Source: Chimonanthus salicifolius (Eukaryota; Streptophyta; Magnoliopsida; Laurales; Calycanthaceae). From it: 64,000 nt of DNA. The notes below the pieces were generated by a model. It saw nothing but the letters and a program-made list of their open reading frames with translations. It was not told where the DNA came from and ran no database searches. The stretch is from the NCBI GenBank assembly GCA_013350335.1, contig CM023539.1, forward strand, positions 67,925,449 through 67,989,448. The letters run 5' to 3'. Positions 45,201 to 56,941 of the stretch are shown in pieces. The translations under genes were made by a program, and so were the position numbers. The stretch's first letter is position 1, and every line of letters begins with the position of its first letter.

Positions 45201-46914
45201 ATTTTAGCCAATATATATTTGAATTATCTATACATTGGAAAAGTGCCTCCATCTTTGGGTCCCCTAACTCTATTACATAATAGAATTTTGGATAATTAAC
45301 CTATTGAAATATTAGCTCCATTTCAGTAAAGTTTAGGAATTTAATTCCTAGGTCAACTTCACCTTAGACTTTGCTGAAGTCTCACGTTAAAAATGCATTA
45401 CATTGATATGCATCAGTGTTACGTCTGTATCATTATAGCATAATGAATTACATCATAATGATCGAATTTATATTATAACAATCGTAACATATAGGTGCAT
45501 TGCGGCCAATACAGTTAGGCCTTCAGAATTCCACAATGCTTCGGCCAATATACACTTTATTGGCCGAATTCGTTATCCAAAGTTGGAGTGATTATTGAGT
45601 CAATTTTAAAGTTTTTTTTTTAGTTTGAATTTTGAAATGTTTAGAGTTAGAAAGTTTTTGTTAATGTGGAAAAATTTCAGTAAAATTGACAAATAACAAA
45701 TTGCCCATGAGAAAATTTATTTACCACTAATAATGGTGTAAAAGGTTAATTTACTGATGTATAAATTTAATAATCTAAAATATTAAATTGCAAAAAGATA
45801 TAATATACAAATATGATAAGGCCTTGACTTGAATAAATTCAATCTTGAGTTCTCAACTATGCTTGGCTAAACTCATGCTTGTTTACTTATATTTTATCTA
45901 GATTTATATATTATTACTACTAATACTGTCATTATTATTTTAAGTAAATCATAGTTTTGCAAAGAATTGATTATTTGTCTTGTCATTAGCTTCTGAGGAA
46001 GATGCTGAAGAGGAAGATCCACCCTGAATTTGATCAAGAAATTCATGAAGCAATTGGTCCAAATGGTACCAAGCAGATGGAAGAAACAAATGGTCTCTCT
46101 GCCTTTGGGCATGAAATGATAGGCAATGTTTGTGCAAATGAATCTTTTTCATTGTTGTCAGGTATGATTTTCTTATTTTTAATTTACAATAAAGATTTAA
46201 TTTATTATAAATTATTTAGGTCAATATATATATTCTATGTGAAGTGCCAACAAATCTCCTCGCTTATCTCTAATGAGCTAACCTAACAGTAAAAAGGAAC
46301 AACATTAAAGTCGTCAGTAAGGGATAAGCGTTTAGAGGAAGCATTCCGCCGGCTATTCCGGTAAGCGAGTAATCCCTTGGATACTCCAAACTTTGTTATT
46401 GACCACCTTTCCCCTGCTGTTGACCACCTCTTCCGGTAAGCGAGCAGTCCATTAAATACCTCTAACCTTTTTGTTGACCACCTTTCTCCTGTTGTTTACC
46501 ACCTCTTCCCGTAAGCAAGTAGTCCATTATGGATCCCCCCTCCCCCATTTTTCGATCCAAGTTTATAAATAGGTGAAATTATCAAAACTTCATAGAAATT
46601 TTTAAAATTTGATCCAAAATTTGGCTAAAAAAACCTAATGAACATTGGGTAATAGTTTTTTCTTTGCCCATGTCCAAATCGGAAAATTGTTGGCTAGAAT
46701 TTGTACTGAGGGTGTCACGTTGTTTGGAATTATCGAAATTGTTAAAGTGGTGATCCATACTCGATAATATTGTGATTTGACGACCCTTGACATTTCTTAA
46801 CCACCATGCTTTTTAATCATTAATCTGCTCTTTTTTTTATTAATCTCCAGTACTTATCACTAATCATAGTGCTAAACTTTTCTACTTTAATTTGCAGAAA
46901 TTGAATTGCAGTAG
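42186..46914 (+). CDS. TAC1 (TILLER ANGLE CONTROL 1), IGT family
   Basis: Five exons: 42186-42191, 42394-42460, 43126-43739, 45990-46161 and 46898-46914, all GT/AG and in phase, giving 291 residues. Exon 1 is only ATGAAG. The protein starts MKIFDWMHRKLQ (family domain I), has the IGT signature GILAIGTFG at 65-73, an acidic run (E102-E110), ERTTLADLF at 165-173, a lysine-rich patch GKKKKKQ, and KMLKRKIHPEF near 233-243. It ends ANESFSLLSGEIELQ without the longer C-terminal domain V of LAZY/DRO1 proteins. MKIF, ADLF and the short tail point to TAC1 rather than LAZY. TAC1 promotes wide branch or tiller angle, opposing LAZY1 in shoots; its biochemical role is not settled. The introns hold a (TA)26 run, an hAT MITE and 75-bp tandem repeats. 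Confidence 0.9.
42219..42270. repeat. (TA)26 microsatellite in TAC1 intron 1
   Basis: A 52-base TA run followed by T9. It fills a quarter of the 202-base intron between the six-base first exon and exon 2. Confidence 0.98.
42845..42935 (+). mobile_element. SINE 3' fragment in TAC1 intron 2
   Basis: Contains gatatgcatgtgtacagaatagaagggttacacgtg and a gaataccttgatattcgaaaaaag end, like the fragment at 34820-34935. Diverged. Confidence 0.4.
44007..44360 (-). mobile_element. hAT-type MITE, copy A (TAC1 intron 3)
   Basis: Inverted ends TAGGACTGCAACTCGGGTC and ACCCAAGTTGCAGCCCTA; 8-base duplication ggtgcaat at 43999-44006 and 44361-44368. Inside is a dense array of gggtcgggt / acccgaccc words. TAGGG ends and an 8-base duplication fit hAT. 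It is in the opposite orientation to copies B-D. Confidence 0.88.
46356..46530. repeat. 75-bp tandem repeat in TAC1 intron 4
   Basis: Two full 75-base units (46356-46430 and 46431-46505) and a partial third. Each begins ttccggtaagcgag (ttcccgtaagcaag in the third) and contains paired gttgaccacct words. Each unit head contains or nearly contains a consensus 5' splice site, G|GTAAG. Confidence 0.85.
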
Positions 46915-47547
46915 TGAGTTGATTATGTGGATGAAAATTCGTTTAGGCTACTGCATTGGACGAATTCTCAAGGTTGTATGTCATCTAGTGTTCTTTCTTT
47001 CTTTTTTTTCTTGTGCATGTTAGGTGTGTGGATTTTCTCTTACCTCATTTCTATTTGTTTCTTTCATCAATGACTGAATGTTGTGATTGATCACAGACAT
47101 TGATTGAATATGTTTGGCATGTATATATTGGCTTTTAGCATCTAAAGTGGGGAATGGCATGGGCTTTAAAATGGGTTCATTGGATCCGGTTTAATTTTAG
47201 AAAAAAATTAAATTGCATTGTGTTAGGTGCGGGTCAACTCAACTCGGTCTTGACTCTTGACAGCTACATTTTTATTGAAAATATAGATATCCCTTTTTTG
47301 AATTTGTAGTCTTTTGAACAATCAACTGTGTCGAAAGACTTGAAGAGATATAATCTAATGACAAAATGAGAAAAACTCGTTCAAATTGGTTTGACATGTA
47401 AATAGAAGATCAAATATAGATCTAGTAAACAAAATTGAAAGGTTGATAATTGTAAACACCACAAGATAGGTAGGCTACTTGAAAGATGGAGGGTAGAGAT
47501 AAAGAAATACAAGGCAGATAGTGGAGTCACCCGACCTTATAATTTAT

Positions 47548-47939
47548 TAGGGCTGCAACTCAGGTCAAGTTTTGGCCCGACCCACATGACCCAACCGGAG
47601 AAATCATGTGGGCCGGGTCGAGAATTTCAGATCAAAGGGTCAGGTCGAGTTGAGAAGATAAAAATCCACATGAAATTCGGGTCGGGTTGAGTTGAGAATT
47701 TTACAAGTTAATCCAACCCGACCCGACCTAACCTGATCCCACCTCGGCTAAAATTAAGCTAAAGTGGGTTCAAAATGCGGGTCGGATAAGAATTCCGGTT
47801 GATTCGGGTTAGAATTTGGATCAGATCGAGTTATGAAGTTCGGATTGAGAATTCGGATCAAGTCAGGTTCCACATATATCAACTCGGGTCGGGTTGGATT
47901 TTAAAGAACTAGACCTGCCCGACCCGAGTTGCAACCCTA
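47548..47939 (+). mobile_element. hAT-type MITE, copy B
   Basis: Ends TAGGGCTGCAACTC and GAGTTGCAACCCTA; perfect 8-base duplication taatttat at 47540-47547 and 47940-47947. 392 bp of degenerate gggtcgggt words with no ORF. It lies downstream of TAC1. Confidence 0.9.
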
Positions 47940-48466
47940 TAATTTATGGTTGTTGATTAATAATATGATAGAATTAAAGCATACAAAAAATATTCATATA
48001 AAGCTAACATGGTTGAGACTCAAACTTTTGTAAAACTCCAAGTCACTCTGTTTCTCTTTCTTGGAAATTCTAAAAAATCCCTCAATTGTTCTCATAATTC
48101 TAAAAGAAGGTACTCTGTTTTTAAAAATATTAAAAGGCCTCCTCAGTTTCATAAAAGTATCAAAAACCTCCTTAAACTAAAATTCTAACTTAAATTCACC
48201 ACTACTTGTCATGTAAAATATTTAAATTGAAAAATCATCCCTCAAGACAAAAAATGTGCCTGCATTTTAAAGAAATCTTTAATTATCTCTCATTTCTTGG
48301 CTCCAATAATAATTTATGTTTGAACAAGTAGCACTCCATAATTTCATTATTTCATTTTATTTTGAATTATAATTTTTCATGGGTTTTATGTGATTCTCCT
48401 AAATACTCATGAAATTTTTAAAATATTTTAGTCACCCTTTTTGAGAAGGGTATTGTGTTATTTTAC

Positions 48467-48659
48467 AATCCCTCCGTCTCATTTTAGTTGTCTGATTTGA
48501 ACATTTATATTTTTTAAGCAACTCTCGATATAAGACTAACACTATATGTGATCTCATCCATTTTCAATACACTTTATGTTACTCCAATATGAATGGAACA
48601 ACTAGTTTGGGACAATCCCAAAATCTGTATAAGACAGCTAAATTGGGACAGAGGGAGTA
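48467..48659. mobile_element. Stowaway-type (Tc1/mariner) MITE
   Basis: Ends cctccgtctcattttagttg and gctaaattgggacagagggagta, the CTCCCTCCGTCCC type of inverted repeat typical of Stowaway elements. The right end abuts TA; the left flank is altered (aat for the expected act), so the TA duplication is not intact. Confidence 0.75.
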
Positions 48660-49305
48660 TGATATAATATACTGACAGATGGTCAAGGAGGATTTTAATT
48701 TTTTTATGAAAATTTTAAAGGTTTCTTAAATATTTTCAAGAATACATAGTACTTTTTAGAATTATGCAAAATTTAGAGGTTTTTTTTTAAAAAAAAAAAT
48801 TCCCCCCTTTTTAACAAATCAAGGTAGTAAGCATCAATGGATTTATGAAATTTTGGAGAATATTACTCACAAGAACATTTCTCTATCCAATCACATGGTG
48901 ACACATTGGTTAAAGAAACCAAAAAAAGCTACACTGCCTGTGAGGACTACCTCTTAACGGCCAAAATCTTTGCATTTGTCGTTCTTAATCCCTATGACTT
49001 GTGCTTATACATCACTAAAGCTGAAAAAAAAGTGAGTGATGTTAGAAATCTTGTCAATCAATTTATTCAGTTGTTCATATGAAGCTCATCCAATAGAATG
49101 ATAATAAGTTTGTGGAAATGTTTTTTAATTTAATTTATTGTCTATCAAAAATCACTTTAATTAAAACGATTAAAACATCTTTTTATAATATTTAGATGTT
49201 TAGAAAAAAAATTAAATCCATAATAACCCATGAAATAATTTGAAAATTATATAAATCACTAGATAAAATATGTAAACTACAATCTTGCTCCATTGACTTT
49301 CACAA

Positions 49306-49492
49306 AGGAGGGTGGCCTAACGGTCTTGAGTTTGATTTGCGCCAAAAGTCCTTTGGGCCATCTCCATGAGGTCACTCATCGACGTACTCATTGTGTATGG
49401 ATTGAAAAGTTTACACATGATTGTAGGATTAGTCTCACCTCTAATGTGGGTTGGGAATACCCATTGTCCCATGTTACAGAGAAAAAAAGATT
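49306..49492 (+). mobile_element. tRNA-derived SINE
   Basis: A-box-like ggtggcctaacggtc, then gagtttgatttgcgcc as a weak B box, then gtgtatggattgaaaagtttacacatga and an A-rich end. It matches the SINE at 54681-54845 in order and words, with an extra segment near its 3' end. Confidence 0.55.
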
Positions 49493-51044
49493 CAACAAAA
49501 CTTCACCACATTTTTAACCAAAAACCTCTAATTTTCAAAGAGAGAATTTAAAAAAAAAACTTAAAAATTAAATAACTTAGGAAAATAAATCATGGATCCC
49601 TAAAGATTAAATTCACAATATTTTAATCAAAAACTCCAATTTACAAATTATCTTAAAGAAAATATTTGAAAAAAATAAAAGAAACTAAACAACTTAAAAT
49701 AAATAAATCATGCATCCCTGCATTAAGCTCTACTAATCTCCAATGCTTAGATCTAATTACATACAACCCTTATCTTTCAATATAATTCGTGAATTTCTTT
49801 TTCTCCAAAAATTCCCAATTTCAAGAATTTGTTGCCAAACACCATCCAATCCTAAGTGAATAAGATATTATATCATCTCCATTCAAGTCCATCAGCACCT
49901 AACATTATTTCATTATTTTTCTAAAAAAAACTTGAAATGGAAATTATCTTAGAACAAAATTTTGAAAAAAAAATAGAAAAATAAATCAAATGACCAAGAA
50001 AGTAAAGGGAAAATGAGGTTGACAGAGAAAATACTTTTCAAATGTGAAGTTCTTGATTTCAAACCTTCCTCGAAGTATCACCTAATGGAAGATTTGGAGT
50101 AAAAATGGTGTTTTTTTTTTTTCTACTCAAGAGAGCCTTGGCTTTGTTCAAGAGAATATAAATGGCAGAAGAAATGAAGGGGTTAAATTGTTAAACCGAA
50201 ATTTTTGCAGATCCCAACAATAGCATTTTAATAGGTGGACTGATGAGACCCAGTATCGAACTGAAGCCAAATTTTTTGCAGATATTAGATCAAGTGATGG
50301 AGAAAATTTCCGCCGGCGGGACCCAGCATATCTATTCTGTTTTTTGATAATCTATCCATCTGTACCATCAGATCTCTGATCTGAATCGCGTGGGACCCTC
50401 CTCTGGCCAGTTTCTTCGACTGCTGTTTGGGGCGTCTGAAAATCAATTTTGTGGATTTTTTTCTTAAATCCAAGTCGATCCTACATTTCTGAGTTTAGGA
50501 TCGACACAACCATGATCGTCTCTGGTCCACCTATCTACGGTTAAGAAAGACTTTAAATTTCGATCAACGGTGACGCTCACTGATTTTTTTCCCTCTCTTC
50601 TATGTATTCGGTCAATCTTTCATCCGAATGAATGATTCCTTCTGCGGATTAAGTGAAAGGGCAAAAAGATCATTTCACCCAAAATTTTGAAAAATGATGT
50701 GTAAAAAAAAAAAAAAAAACGGGATGTATATATGGCTAAAAAAAAAAATTGCTATGGGCCATTGGGATGTAGCCTTTTAGCCGTACGTCGTGTATCATAA
50801 CATTCCAAAGAAAAGATTACAAATTCAAAAAAGAAAGACGGAAAGCCAGAAATGCGATTCACATGGTTTAATATAAACTTTTTTTTACATCATTACATAG
50901 ACGACCGCACCTCATGCTTTGTGACTCGTGATTCATGACATGAATGAAATGCATTAAACTTTTTTTTTTTAATAAAGGAGGAAGGAAAAAAAAAAAAGGA
51001 AAGATAAATAATTTTTTATTTATAATTTGGTATTTATCTTGCTT

Positions 51045-51185
51045 TTTAAATAAATAGAGAATAAGTACAAAGTGACAAATTCGAATCCCCATGACCTTAT
51101 TTAGTATGCTCTAACGACAATGAGTATCACCTATGAGATTTTTATGCTGGATTTCTCACAATTTCCACACATAAATTCAAAACAT
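51045..51185 (+). mobile_element. tRNA-derived SINE, 5' damaged
   Basis: B-box-like gacaaattcgaatcccc, followed by gagatttttatgctggatt and tttccacacataaattc, which match the tail of the SINE at 38432-38559. The A box is not clear. Confidence 0.5.
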
Positions 51186-52284
51186 TTATAGTTTAATTTT
51201 GAACTTTTATAAATTAATAACTTATATTTAATAAAATTAAAAAAAATTCAAGATTACATAATTAAGACTATCAATTAAAATAAAATTTTACATACCTTCT
51301 ATTTCTCTACTCACCTATCCAACTTGACTGACTCTTTAAAACTCATGATTCATTTAATGAAAAATCTTATTTCAAACTCTCATTAGAAAGTGTCCCACTA
51401 ACCCAACTAAAAAATAAAAAAATAAAGAACTATCTAAACTTATAAATCCAACCAAACAGATGCGCTCTCACCTAACTATAGACTTTTATATAATGATTGT
51501 CGATCACATTAATTACTTTAAATATGATAGTTAATAATAAATAGTCACATTGATTTGGTATATTATAAGATCCATACCTTTTGCTTATGTTAGTGGATTG
51601 GTAGGTTGTGGATTCAACTATGTATCATTTGTCGTTATGATTATTTTTAATTTTTTTTTTAAGACCAAAGTATCCAAATGTCTCCACCAGAATTTCCCAT
51701 CGAACTAATTTTTAAGGCATTTGTAAACTTCCTAATTTGCACACGCGGGATACAAAATTAAGAAAAGTGGCTCTTTTTATATTGATGGGAGCTTGATTTC
51801 ACGACCTCTCTTAAATAAAGATGAGAATTGACCATCAAACTAACTCTTCAGAATTCATTTTTAAATTTATTTAACAACTAACCGATCAAAATAAGACTAA
51901 TCAGTCTATTAGTAAATTTTATGTAGCTATCAAATGTCAGAGCTTAATTTTCACTGGTGTTGTTTGTCATTTTGCAACCGTGAAAAATAAAAGTACAAAA
52001 ATAAGATAAAAAAATTTCACAATTTAATAGCAATTATTAAAAAATATAAAAAATCTAACATAAAAAATATTTTCCTTGACAAAATATACAAAATTACAAA
52101 GCACCTCCAATTCCTCCAAAGACCTTAAGACTTGGTTCTTTGACGAGTGTGTGACTTATCTGAGTCAACTCATGTTTGACATTGACCTAGTCAAAAAGTG
52201 GACAATTTCTAGGGGAAAAAAGCATAGACTCCAGCATTAATACGCTTCAATAGGTCGAGTTCTCGATGATTCCAGCAGGAGTTT

Positions 52285-52475
52285 AAAAAACGTTTTCGGT
52301 CGATATATTGGCCGATATTTTTCTCTCTCCAACTGATATCGGCCGATATTTTGATATCGACCGATATTTCAGTTGATATTGTGAATATTAGCCAATAACA
52401 ATATATATCGGCCGATATTCATTAGCTCAAAATCAATACATATCGGCCGATACGATATGTATCGGCTGATATTTG
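52285..52475. repeat. ATCGGCCGAT palindrome cluster, densest example
   Basis: About ten copies or variants of the word (gatatcggccgatatt, atatcggccgatattc, tatcggccgatacg, gtatcggctgatattt) within 190 bases, in both readings because the core is its own reverse complement. A smaller cluster follows at 52800-52870. There are no terminal inverted repeats beyond the words themselves. Confidence 0.7.
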
Positions 52476-53176
52476 AACCCCTGGATTTCAGTACTCAGTC
52501 AATTCACATGACTCCCAGAGTTGAAGTATATTAGTAAATCCGAGAGAACATTCAACTCGGCTCTGACTCAACTGTAACTTGGGTTCTCTCAATTGTGATA
52601 TGGCAATGATCCAGCCTTTACATATGACAAATTCTTAAAATATGATAAATGATTTATCTCTTATACAATGCAAATAATTTATTTTTGGTTTAGGAAGAAA
52701 ATTCAGTACTTCTACAAAATTTTAGATACAGTTGAACAGGGATTTAAATCTCAGATTTCGACTAAGAGATTTCTCTCTTCTATTTTTTTTTTCTAAAACC
52801 ACCTTTATCAGTCGATATTAACAATATATATCAGATATCGGCCAACATCTATCGTATCAGCTGAGATTTGTTTGCCTGCACTTGAACATAGATGATTGCT
52901 TCAACAGTGTACTAATATATCTCCAATTTCTAGATAATTTATTGTGAATTTATAAAGATTATTAATGTTTAAAAGTATCTATAAATCTAAAAAGATATCT
53001 AACTTCTAATTTACGAGTCTATCCCGAGTTACCGTATTGACTCACTTTGTTTAAAATTGAGTCAGAGCTTTGCAAGTCAATCGTCGTTTCCCGCATAAAG
53101 TTGTGGTCGCTGACTCACTGGTAAGGATTCTGAGTTTCTGGCCAAGGCCCAAGTTGTCATGCTTCTTGAATCTTTC

Positions 53177-53184
53177 TATAAATA
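53177..53184 (+). promoter_or_regulatory. TATA box of cytochrome b5 gene
   Basis: TATAAATA stands 93 bases before the start codon, placing the transcription start near 53207 and giving a leader of about 60 bases. Inferred from consensus and position. Confidence 0.5.
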
Positions 53185-53269
53185 TGGATTCTTAACATTA
53201 CCACGCATTGGTGGCTTTCTCTCAAAGTGTTTGGGAATTTGGAAATTCTTGCAATTTGGAGAGAAAGAA

Positions 53270-56200
53270 ATGGGTGAGGAATCCAGAATTCACATGTTTG
53301 GAGAGGTGACCAAACACAACCAAAACAAAGATTGCTGGCTCATAATCCATGGAAAGGTAAGCTCTTCGCTCCTCTGTCCTTTCAATTTCACTGAATACTA
53401 TATATCCTTCTAAAATCTGGAAACCCATGTTTATTTATTTCATTTCCACTCAGGAATTCTCACTCATAAATTTCGGCCGAAATATGCAAATTGTGAAAAT
53501 TTCGGGGCAGAACTTTGAAATATCGACTGAAAATTTTCAAAACTTCTGTCGGCGAGATCTATAACTGAGCTCAGGATAGAGCAGTGGAATTGGCTTATGC
53601 TGAAATTGAAAATTTGGAATTAGTTTACATTAATCATAACTTGGTATTGGTTGAATTTTTATTTTATTTTTATGATCCTGTTCTTTTTTGGATTTTTGTA
53701 AAATCACACTCCAAAGTGAACTCCAATCATTGAGAAAAGTGAGATTTTGATTTATAAATGTCTTTTCACAATATTTTTTGTGGAAATTCTAAATTATTTT
53801 CATCTTGGAATTGTTTACACTGTTCTCTGAAAACTTTTTCCAATTAGAAAATTATTTTCATGACTATCTTGTCTGTCTTGTTTGAAAAGTATTGACTGTC
53901 TTGTTTTCTCTTTGTTTGATTTTGCTCTTTTTATCTGCACTTCTATTGATTACCATTTCAATGAATATTATTTTCATGACTTGGATTTCCAAGGGGAGGG
54001 GTGAAAAACATTTTTTATGATATGCAGATTTCTAAGGTCTATATGACCCGACCCATGAGCCAACCATGTCCATATCCAACTTGACACAAAATCCAACCCG
54101 ACTACAATCGATGATCGGATCTATTTTTATGGGCACCCATCTTAACACAGGTAAAATCTTTTAAGAGACACGGAACAGAGTGAAATTCCCATTTTACCCT
54201 TACCGGTGTACCGCTCATCAAGTACCAGTGAACCGATAACACGCAGCATTCTGTAAATCGGTTCACCGGTATTTGATTAGCAGTACACTAGTAAGAGTAA
54301 AATGAGAATTTCACTCAATCTTGTGTCTCCTAAAAGATTTTGTCCGTGTTAAGATGGCCGGTCATTTTCTAGTGGTGGATAATGCAAGGCACGCCTACTT
54401 GTATCAAAATTAAGAGTGCTACAATCACTACCTAAAATTAATCTAATAAATCTTTTGAAATGAAGACTCATTATGCACAAATCACTATCCTTTTATTATT
54501 ATGTCATGCCAATAATAGAATTCAAAAAAGTTTGCCCAATTGTTGAACCTAATCAAATCAAACGACGACAAAGAAAACTGATAGTACAATGATTCTTTTA
54601 AAAGATGAATACTACGACTGTAATTCTTATTTATCTTATTTTGTTATTCTTTTCTCTTCCAAAAACACCTATTTCTAATCTAAGAGGGGTTTGGCCTAAC
54701 GGTCAATAAGCTTTCCTCATGAAGGGAGATTTTGAGTTCGATTCACGCTTAAAACCCCTCTGAGTCACTCTCATAGTTGTTTATCCGGTGTGTATGAGAG
54801 ACTTACACATGCTCCAAAGACTGATCAGATTAAAATGTCCCACCATTAATAATATCACGACTGCAGTGTGATCTTCAATTTTTTATAACTCTTAACAATT
54901 TATTTTTTAAGTCAACAGTTTGTATTTTTATTATGTCATGCCAATAATAGAATTCAAAAAACTTGGCCCAGTTGTTGAACCCAATCAAATCAGATGGCGA
55001 CAAAGAAAACTGTGAGTACAATGATTCTTTTAAAAGATTGATACTACAACATAATTAACTACACATCTCAAATCACCCTTGCAGGTTTATGATGTATCCC
55101 TATTTATGGAGGATCATCCCGGAAGTGGCGAGGTCTTGCTAGCAGCAACTGGTATAAAAGTTTTGTACTTCTCTTTCCTACTTGAACCTTTTTCATTCAT
55201 ACTCTTTGATATGATTATTTCACTTTTTCTTTAACTTGATGACTTCATATTCTCTCTTCAATCAAAATAATGTGTCACCTTGTTCTGATTTTTGTTAGCA
55301 ATTGTTCCATAGTTTGGTGAAGCTAGATAAAAGCGATTTAGTGAATGCTAAATCATATGAACCCATTGATGAGATCCATTCATGGCTCAAAAACATAGGG
55401 CTGCAACTCGGGTTGGGTTTTGGCCCAACCCGCATGACCCGACCCGAGAAATCATGTGGTCAGGTCAAGAATTTCGGGTCAGCGGGTCTGGTCGGGTTGA
55501 GAAGATAAAACCCGCATGAAATTCGTGTCGGATCGGGTTGAGGATTTTATAACTTAACCCAACCCGACCCGACTCAACCCGATCCGACCCGGCTAAAATT
55601 AGTCTAAAATGGATTCAAAATGCGGGTCGGGTCAGAATTCGGGTTAGAATTCGGGTAGGGCCGGTTTGTGAAATTCGGGTTGAGAATTTGGGCCAAGTCG
55701 GGTCGGGTTCTATATATATCAACTCGGGTCAAGTTGGGTTTTAAGGAACCCGACCCGAGTTGCAGCCCTACAGGAAGCCTTAAAAATGGTGCAGTCATTC
55801 TAGTTATGGGATGATACTATGTATATACATGACAAAAGTAGAAATATCAACTTACTGAGAAAAAAAAAAAGTCATTTTGAAGACAATTTTCGTAATTAAG
55901 GATGATTCTAAATGGTAAATATAGTAGAATCACGTGACAAAGAAGTTGGTTCTTTTAACTCAAAGGGGTTGTTGAACCTGCCTCATGAAACGAAAGTTCT
56001 GAGTTTGATTTCCACTCTACCCTAAAGGGCTACTCCTCGTACAATTACCCGGTGTGTGTGGATAGAGAGGCTAACACATGCCCCGAAGATTAGTCAGATG
56101 CTCTAAGAGGCCTGTACACCTCGATAAAAAAGAAAAAAGCTGATTCTTTAGCATAAGGAGGTTATCTGATACGTTCTTCCTAGTAAGATAGCTTTTGTGC

Positions 56201-56728
56201 TCTTCTTATCTTTTGAGGTGCACTGTTTTCCCTTAAAACAGAGGCCTTTTTTGTATTTGTATGCCTCTTCTCCATCTTCTTTTATCAACTCTAATGCTAC
56301 TAAATTTTGCAGGATCGACTTTATTCCATTTGCCTTTTTCTGTTTTTTTCTTTCTCATATTGTGATTTTGCTTATATGATAGCCATTATCCCTATACAAC
56401 TGTTAAAACATCCATTGGCTAGCATTATGTCATAATATTTTCATTTGAGCTTCAGAGTCCATTTGCTATTTTTGCAGGAAAAGATGCAACAGGTGACTTT
56501 GAAGATATTGGGCACAGTGATTCTGCTAAAGAAATGATGGATAAATACTATATAGGTGAAATCGATGCATCAACTATTCCGGCAAAGCATCAGAAGATTC
56601 AATCACATTCACCATCTTACAATCGTAACAAGAGTAATGATCTCATGAAAAAGGTGTTACAGTTCCTTCTACCTCTTGTGATTTTGGGCATAGCCTTTGT
56701 CACTCGGCACTGGACCAAAACAGAATAG
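53270..56728 (+). CDS. Cytochrome b5, tail-anchored
   Basis: Three exons, 53270-53356, 55085-55151 and 56478-56728, with GT/AG borders and matching phases, encode 134 residues, the usual length for plant cytochrome b5. The heme-binding domain covers residues 5-80; the axial heme histidines are His40 (EDHPGSGE) and His64 (GHSDSA). YYIGEID follows at 75-81. A C-terminal hydrophobic segment at about 111-126 (VLQFLLPLVILGIAFV) and the short tail TRHWTKTE mark insertion into the ER membrane, facing the cytosol. The protein passes electrons to fatty acid desaturases and hydroxylases and to some cytochrome P450 reactions. The usual HPGGDE reads HPGSGE here. Introns 1 and 2 carry a hairpin MITE, SINEs and an hAT MITE. 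A decayed copy of the last exon and 3' UTR lies at 57680-57985. Confidence 0.95.
54131..54360. mobile_element. Hairpin MITE in cytochrome b5 intron 1
   Basis: The left arm (ccatcttaacacaggtaaaa, taagagacacgg, gaaattcccattttaccctt) pairs almost throughout with the right arm (gagtaaaatgagaatttcac, gtgtctcctaaaagatttt, gtgttaagatgg). The arms exceed 100 bases, leaving almost no loop. A loose 9-10 base flank match (ctatttttat / gtcattttct) may be an old target duplication. Confidence 0.7.
54499..55051. repeat. Direct repeat pair flanking a SINE
   Basis: 54499-54620 (ttatgtcatgccaataatag, then gattcttttaaaagatgaat) recurs at 54931-55051 with few changes, 432 bases apart. The SINE at 54681-54845 lies between the copies. 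Both are in cytochrome b5 intron 1, the second ending just before exon 2. Confidence 0.85.
54681..54845 (+). mobile_element. tRNA-derived SINE in cytochrome b5 intron 1
   Basis: A-box-like ggtttggcctaacggtc and B-box-like tgagttcgattcacgc, then ccggtgtgtatgagagactt and acacatgctccaaagactga. The best-preserved member of this SINE family in the window. Confidence 0.65.
55396..55770 (+). mobile_element. hAT-type MITE, copy C (cytochrome b5 intron 2)
   Basis: Ends TAGGGCTGCAACTCGGGTT and CCCGAGTTGCAGCCCTA are near-perfect inverted repeats; the core has gggtcgggt words and a tatatatcaactcgggtc segment. The 8-base flanks do not match, so the duplication has decayed or one flank was rearranged. Confidence 0.82.
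55935..56135 (+). mobile_element. tRNA-derived SINE in cytochrome b5 intron 2
   Basis: A-box-like taactcaaaggggttg and B-box-like ctgagtttgatttccac, then ccggtgtgtgtggatagaga, acacatgccccgaagattag and an A-rich end. It shares its 3' half with the SINEs at 49306 and 54681. Confidence 0.6.
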
Positions 56729-56941
56729 ATGAAACAATCAGTTGAATCTATTCTGCATTTCCCATCCATCCGGTGGAGTGATGTACTGATCTGCAATAGT
56801 AGGTTGAATGGTCTGTGATAAGTCTATTATCTCTATTTATTGTCAGCAAGTGTAGGTTGTTCTTGTGTTTTAAAACTGGTTGGATATGTTGCAGTACAAT
56901 GCCATTTGGAATTTGATTTGTTCTACCATGAATAGATAGTT

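Larger units (their letters stand above)
46915..53176. other. Repeat-rich intergenic DNA between TAC1 and cytochrome b5
   Basis: No gene is supported; all ORFs are short. Contents are the hAT MITE at 47548, the Stowaway MITE at 48467, SINEs at 49306 and 51045, and ATCGGCCGAT clusters at 52285 and 52800. A stretch at about 51190-51440 is similar to one at about 57270-57460 (both with cacctatccaact and cattcgatgaaaaatctt-like words). The less AT-rich part at about 50270-50600 has no recognisable exon. Confidence 0.5.
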
